NCBI GenBank assembly: GCA_963733905.1
Contig: CAVTEU010000018.1
Span: 186,001-250,000 of the forward strand
Length of the DNA: 64,000 nt
Source: DATADW01 sp963733905
GTDB taxonomy: Bacteria; Actinomycetota; Acidimicrobiia; Spongiisociales; DATADW01
Direction of reading: 5' to 3'
Made by a program: the position numbers and the translations under genes. Positions 61,248 to 64,000 of the stretch are shown here, piece by piece. Position 1 is the stretch's first letter, and each line of letters begins with the position of its first letter. Below the pieces are notes generated by a model, which had not been told where the DNA came from, searched no databases, and was given only the letters and a program-made list of their open reading frames with translations.

Positions 61248-62848
61248 ATGGAGATGCTCCCCAGCCGGATCGACACCTCCGACAAGGAGTTCCGGGCCAA
61301 CCGCAAGGCGATGGTGGAGAGGCTCGAGGAGTTCGAGCAACTGCTGGCGCAGGCGCGCGCCGGCGGGGGCGAGAAGTACGTGGCCCGTCACCGTTCCCGG
61401 GGCAAGCTGCTGGCCCGGGAGCGGATCGAACTCCTGCTCGATAGGGACTCGCCCTTCCTCGAGCTGTCCACTTTGGCGGCATGGGGCTCGGACAAGCCGC
61501 TGGGCGCCAACGTGGTCACCGGGATCGGGGTCGTCTCCGGCGTCGAGTGCGTCATCTCCGCCCACGATCCGACCAGCCAGGCAGGGTCGTCGAACCGCTA
61601 CTCGCTGGCGAAGTCGCTGCGCGCCCAGGACATTGCGATGGAGAACCGCCTCCCCCTGGTCAACCTGGTCGAATCGGGCGGCGCCGACCTGCCCGATCAG
61701 GCCGAGGTCTTCATCACCGGCGGCAAGTGGTTCCGCAATCTCACCCAACTGTCGAAGAAGGGCATCCCCACCCTCGCCATCGTCTTCGGCAACTCCACCG
61801 CCGGCGGAGCGTATGTGCCGGCGATGTGCGACTACGCGGTGATGGTCAAGGAGCGTGCCAAGGTGTTCCTCGGTGGGCCGCCGCTGGTCAAGATGGCCAC
61901 CGGCGAAGAGTCCACCGATGAGGAATTGGGGGGCGCCGAGATGCACTCGCGCACCTCGGGTCTGTCGGACTACTTCGCCATCGACGAGCAGGACGCCATC
62001 CGGATCGGCCGTGAGATCGTCGTCCACCTCAACTGGCGCAAGCTGGGACCTGGGCCGACCATGCCCGGCGACGAGCCGGTCCACGACCCCGAGGACCTGC
62101 TGGGCATCATCCCTCGCGACCTCCGGGTCCCCTTCGACATGCGCGAGGTGCTGGCCCGGGTGCTCGACGGCTCTCGGTTCGAGGAGTACAAGGCGCTCTA
62201 CGGCACCTCGATGGTCACCGGATGGGGGTCGATCCACGGGTTCCCGGTGGGGGTGGTGGCCAATCAACAAGGGGTGATCTTCTCCGAGGAGGCCCACAAG
62301 GCGACCGAGTTCATCCAGCTGTGCAACCGCTACGACACCCCGATCATCTTCGTCCACAACACCACCGGTTACATGGTGGGGCGGGACTACGAGCAGCGCG
62401 GGATCATCAAGGACGGCGCCAAGATGATCAATGCCGTCGCCAACTCCACCGTCCCCCATATCGCGCTCGATGGCGGGTGTCTCCTACGGGGCGGGCAACT
62501 ACGGGATGAGCGGCAAGTCGTACAACCCCCGATTCGTCTTTGGCTGGCCGACCCACAAGGTCGCTGTGATGGGCCCCAAGCAGCTCGCCGGTGTCATGTC
62601 GATCATCGGGACGACAGGCCGCCGAGGCGCAGGGCCGCGAGCCGGACGAGGATGCAGACGCGGCGATGCGTGCTGGTATTGAACAACAGATCGAGCACGA
62701 GGAGCTTGCCTACTTCTCCACCGCCCGGGTGCGAGACGACGGTTTGTTCGACCCTCGGGACACCCGGACGGTGCTCGGGATGGGGCTGTCGGCAGCGCAC
62801 TCCGCCGCGGTCCGCGGCACCACCGAGTTCGGCGTCTTCCGGATGTGA
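61248..62848 (+). CDS. acyl-CoA carboxylase, carboxyltransferase (beta) subunit (frameshifted)
   Basis: Transfers CO2 from biotin to an acyl-CoA. About 532 residues. RSRGKLLARERIELLLDRDSPFLEL opens it. CoA and biotin parts are VESGGADLPDQAEVF, VFGNSTAGGAYVPAMCDY, KVFLGGPPLVKMATGE and EELGGAEMHSRTSGLSDYF, which fit methylcrotonyl- or geranyl-CoA carboxylase beta best (the LGGAEMHSR block). IIFVHNTTGYMVGRDYEQRG and GVSYGAGNYGMSGKSY follow. Two +1 shifts are near 62470 and 62610. The alpha subunit follows 45 bases later on the same strand. Confidence 0.92.
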
Positions 62849-62892
62849 TGTCGAGGTCGGCCGCTCGGGCACCACAACTACGCTCAGCGATC

Positions 62893-64000
62893 GTGACCCG
62901 CATCACCAAGCTGGTCGTGGCCAACCGCGGCGAGATCGCCCGACGGGTTGCCCGCACCGCCAAGACGATGGGGATCGCCACTGTCGCCGTGTTCTCCCAG
63001 CCGGATTCGGATGCGCCCTTCGTCGCCGAGGCCGACGAGGCGGTCCCTCTCGGTGGGTGCGCTCCGGCCGACTCCTACCTGCGTTCCGACCTGATCATCG
63101 CCGCGGCAAAGCTGACCGGGGCCGATGCGGTCCATCCCGGGTACGGGTTCCTCGCCGAGAGCGCATCGTTCGCTCAGGCAACCGTCGATGCGGGGCTGGT
63201 GTGGGTGGGACCCCCACCAGCGGCGATAGCCGCAATGGGGTCGAAGCTGGAGGCGAAGAGGATCATGGAGGAGGCGGGTGTCCCAGCCCTCCCCTCGATC
63301 GACCTGACCGGCCTAGACAACCAAGCCGTCGACCAGGCGGCCGAGGAGATCGGTTGGCCGGTACTGGTCAAGGCCTCTGCCGGCGGCGGGGGCAAGGGGA
63401 TGCGCGTGGTCAGGGATCGAGGCGATCTGGCCGGGGCGGTGGAGGGTGCCGCCAGAGAGGCCGGGGCGGCGTTTGGCGATCCCACCGTCTTCCTGGAGAA
63501 GTACATGGAAGGAGCGCGCCATGTCGAGATCCAGGTGGTCGCCGACACCCTCGGGACCGTCGCCCATCTGTTCGAACGGGACTGCTCTATCCAGCGCCGC
63601 CACCAGAAGATCATCGAGGAGTCGCCTTCTCCGGTGGTCGACGAGGAGTTGCGGAGTCGCATGGGCGATGCGGCCATCGCCGCCGCCCGGGCCGTGGGTT
63701 ACGTCTCGGCGGGGACCGTCGAGTTCCTGCTCCACGACGACGGGTTCTGGTTTCTCGAGATGAACACGAGGCTCCAGGTGGAGCACCCGGTCACGGAGGC
63801 GGTAACCGGGCTCGACCTGGTCCGGCTCCAGTTGCTCGTCGCCCAAGGCGAACCGCTTCCCTCCGAGGCAACCGCCGCCGAGATGCGAGGCCACGCCGTC
63901 GAGGCCCGGATCTACGCCGAGGACGCCGCCACCTACTTCCTCCCCGCCACTGGGACGCTGCACCGCTTCCGCATCTCCGACCGGCGGGTCAGGGTGGACG
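62893..64000 (+). CDS. acyl-CoA carboxylase alpha subunit, N-terminal part
   Basis: Biotin carboxylase domain, running off the right edge after about 369 residues. KLVVANRGEIARRVARTAKTMG, DAVHPGYGFLAESASFA, LVKASAGGGGKGMRVV (ATP grasp Gly loop), ERDCSIQRRHQKIIEESPSP and FLEMNTRLQVEHPVTEAV are all present and clean. Biotin carrier domain lies beyond the window. It starts at GTG. It forms an operon with the beta subunit, so the complex is of the two-subunit acetyl/propionyl/methylcrotonyl-CoA type. Confidence 0.95.
   Translation, partial: MTRITKLVVANRGEIARRVARTAKTMGIATVAVFSQPDSDAPFVAEADEAVPLGGCAPADSYLRSDLIIAAAKLTGADAVHPGYGFLAESASFAQATVDAGLVWVGPPPAAIAAMGSKLEAKRIMEEAGVPALPSIDLTGLDNQAVDQAAEEIGWPVLVKASAGGGGKGMRVVRDRGDLAGAVEGAAREAGAAFGDPTVFLEKYMEGARHVEIQVVADTLGTVAHLFERDCSIQRRHQKIIEESPSPVVDEELRSRMGDAAIAAARAVGYVSAGTVEFLLHDDGFWFLEMNTRLQVEHPVTEAVTGLDLVRLQLLVAQGEPLPSEATAAEMRGHAVEARIYAEDAATYFLPATGTLHRFRISDRRVRVD

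Noticed and set aside
4050..62610. A genuine genome-wide +1 programmed frameshift system
   Set aside because: Shifts fall at unrelated places, including deletions and homopolymers, with no shared slippery site and stop codon. Long clean genes lie next to broken ones. Sequence error is simpler, so I keep it only as an alternative.

Overview
The window is high-GC DNA (about two thirds G+C by eye), densely coded on both strands, with GTG and TTG starts and ATGA/GTGA gene overlaps. The gene content points to an aerobic actinobacterium. It includes F420-type enzymes (an LLM oxidoreductase and an Rv3369-type split-barrel protein), GlnE, DUF2017 next to ClpS, an Rv0474/HbhA-like pair, an EtfD-like oxidoreductase, and secreted proteins with Thr/Pro linkers and SLH-like repeats. 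A deep-branching class such as Acidimicrobiia is my best guess, but this is inference. I see no rRNA, tRNA, CRISPR array, insertion sequence or phage module.

Layout. 1-5.3 kb: 5' part of rpoB, a repeat-bearing gap, two F420-type genes, a DAHP synthase-chorismate mutase fusion, and lgt. 5.7-12.8 kb: heme/respiratory block with ctaB facing a thioredoxin-like lipoprotein and ctaC-D-E-F-G for a caa3-type oxidase. 12.8-20.3 kb: two membrane proteins, an alpha/beta hydrolase, a [2Fe-2S] protein, selD, greA, mgtE and a lipoprotein. 20.4-35.1 kb: M23 peptidase, class IV aminotransferase, nadE, cNMP-binding protein, glnE, M20 hydrolase, O-methyltransferase, VOC protein, tyrA-aroF, and an epimerase-acyltransferase pair. 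35.2-36.7 kb: XRE regulator, HbhA/phasin-like protein and DUF4332.

36.7-46.3 kb is the most distinctive region, a molybdenum-hydroxylase locus. One minus-strand run holds a MoxR ATPase (CoxD type), a bacterial eRF1-like protein, a VWA protein (CoxE type), an XdhC split into two overlapping genes, and a MobA-like transferase. A second minus-strand run holds coxS-coxL-coxM. The CoxL loop reads AYRGAGR, so the enzyme is form II and its substrate is open. A cupredoxin and a rhodanese lie between the two runs on the opposite strand.

46.4-64 kb: a secreted PL14-like/SLH protein, DUF2017-clpS-HTH, a ParA-like protein with a degenerate P-loop, pheA, a GH13 enzyme, an EtfD-like Fe-S oxidoreductase, pspA, bcp, proline dehydrogenase-proC-udk, a HhH-GPD protein, a secreted GH26-like protein, and the beta and alpha subunits of an acyl-CoA carboxylase (alpha cut by the window edge).

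Sequence quality matters here. About 33 otherwise conserved genes are broken by single-base frameshifts, roughly 50-60 in all. Most of those I resolved to the base are +1 insertions. I treat them as sequence or assembly errors, not as pseudogenes, and give the rejoined gene span for each. rpoB, lgt, selD, greA, mgtE, the class IV aminotransferase, tyrA, aroF, the M20 hydrolase, coxE, the coxD-type ATPase, coxL, coxS, proC and others read cleanly.

Four repeat classes sit in the gaps: a paired 43-base palindrome, a GGCAGAC heptamer at four gene ends, an AACCCAGGGTT palindromic element at three sites, and a cluster of GC-rich hairpins.
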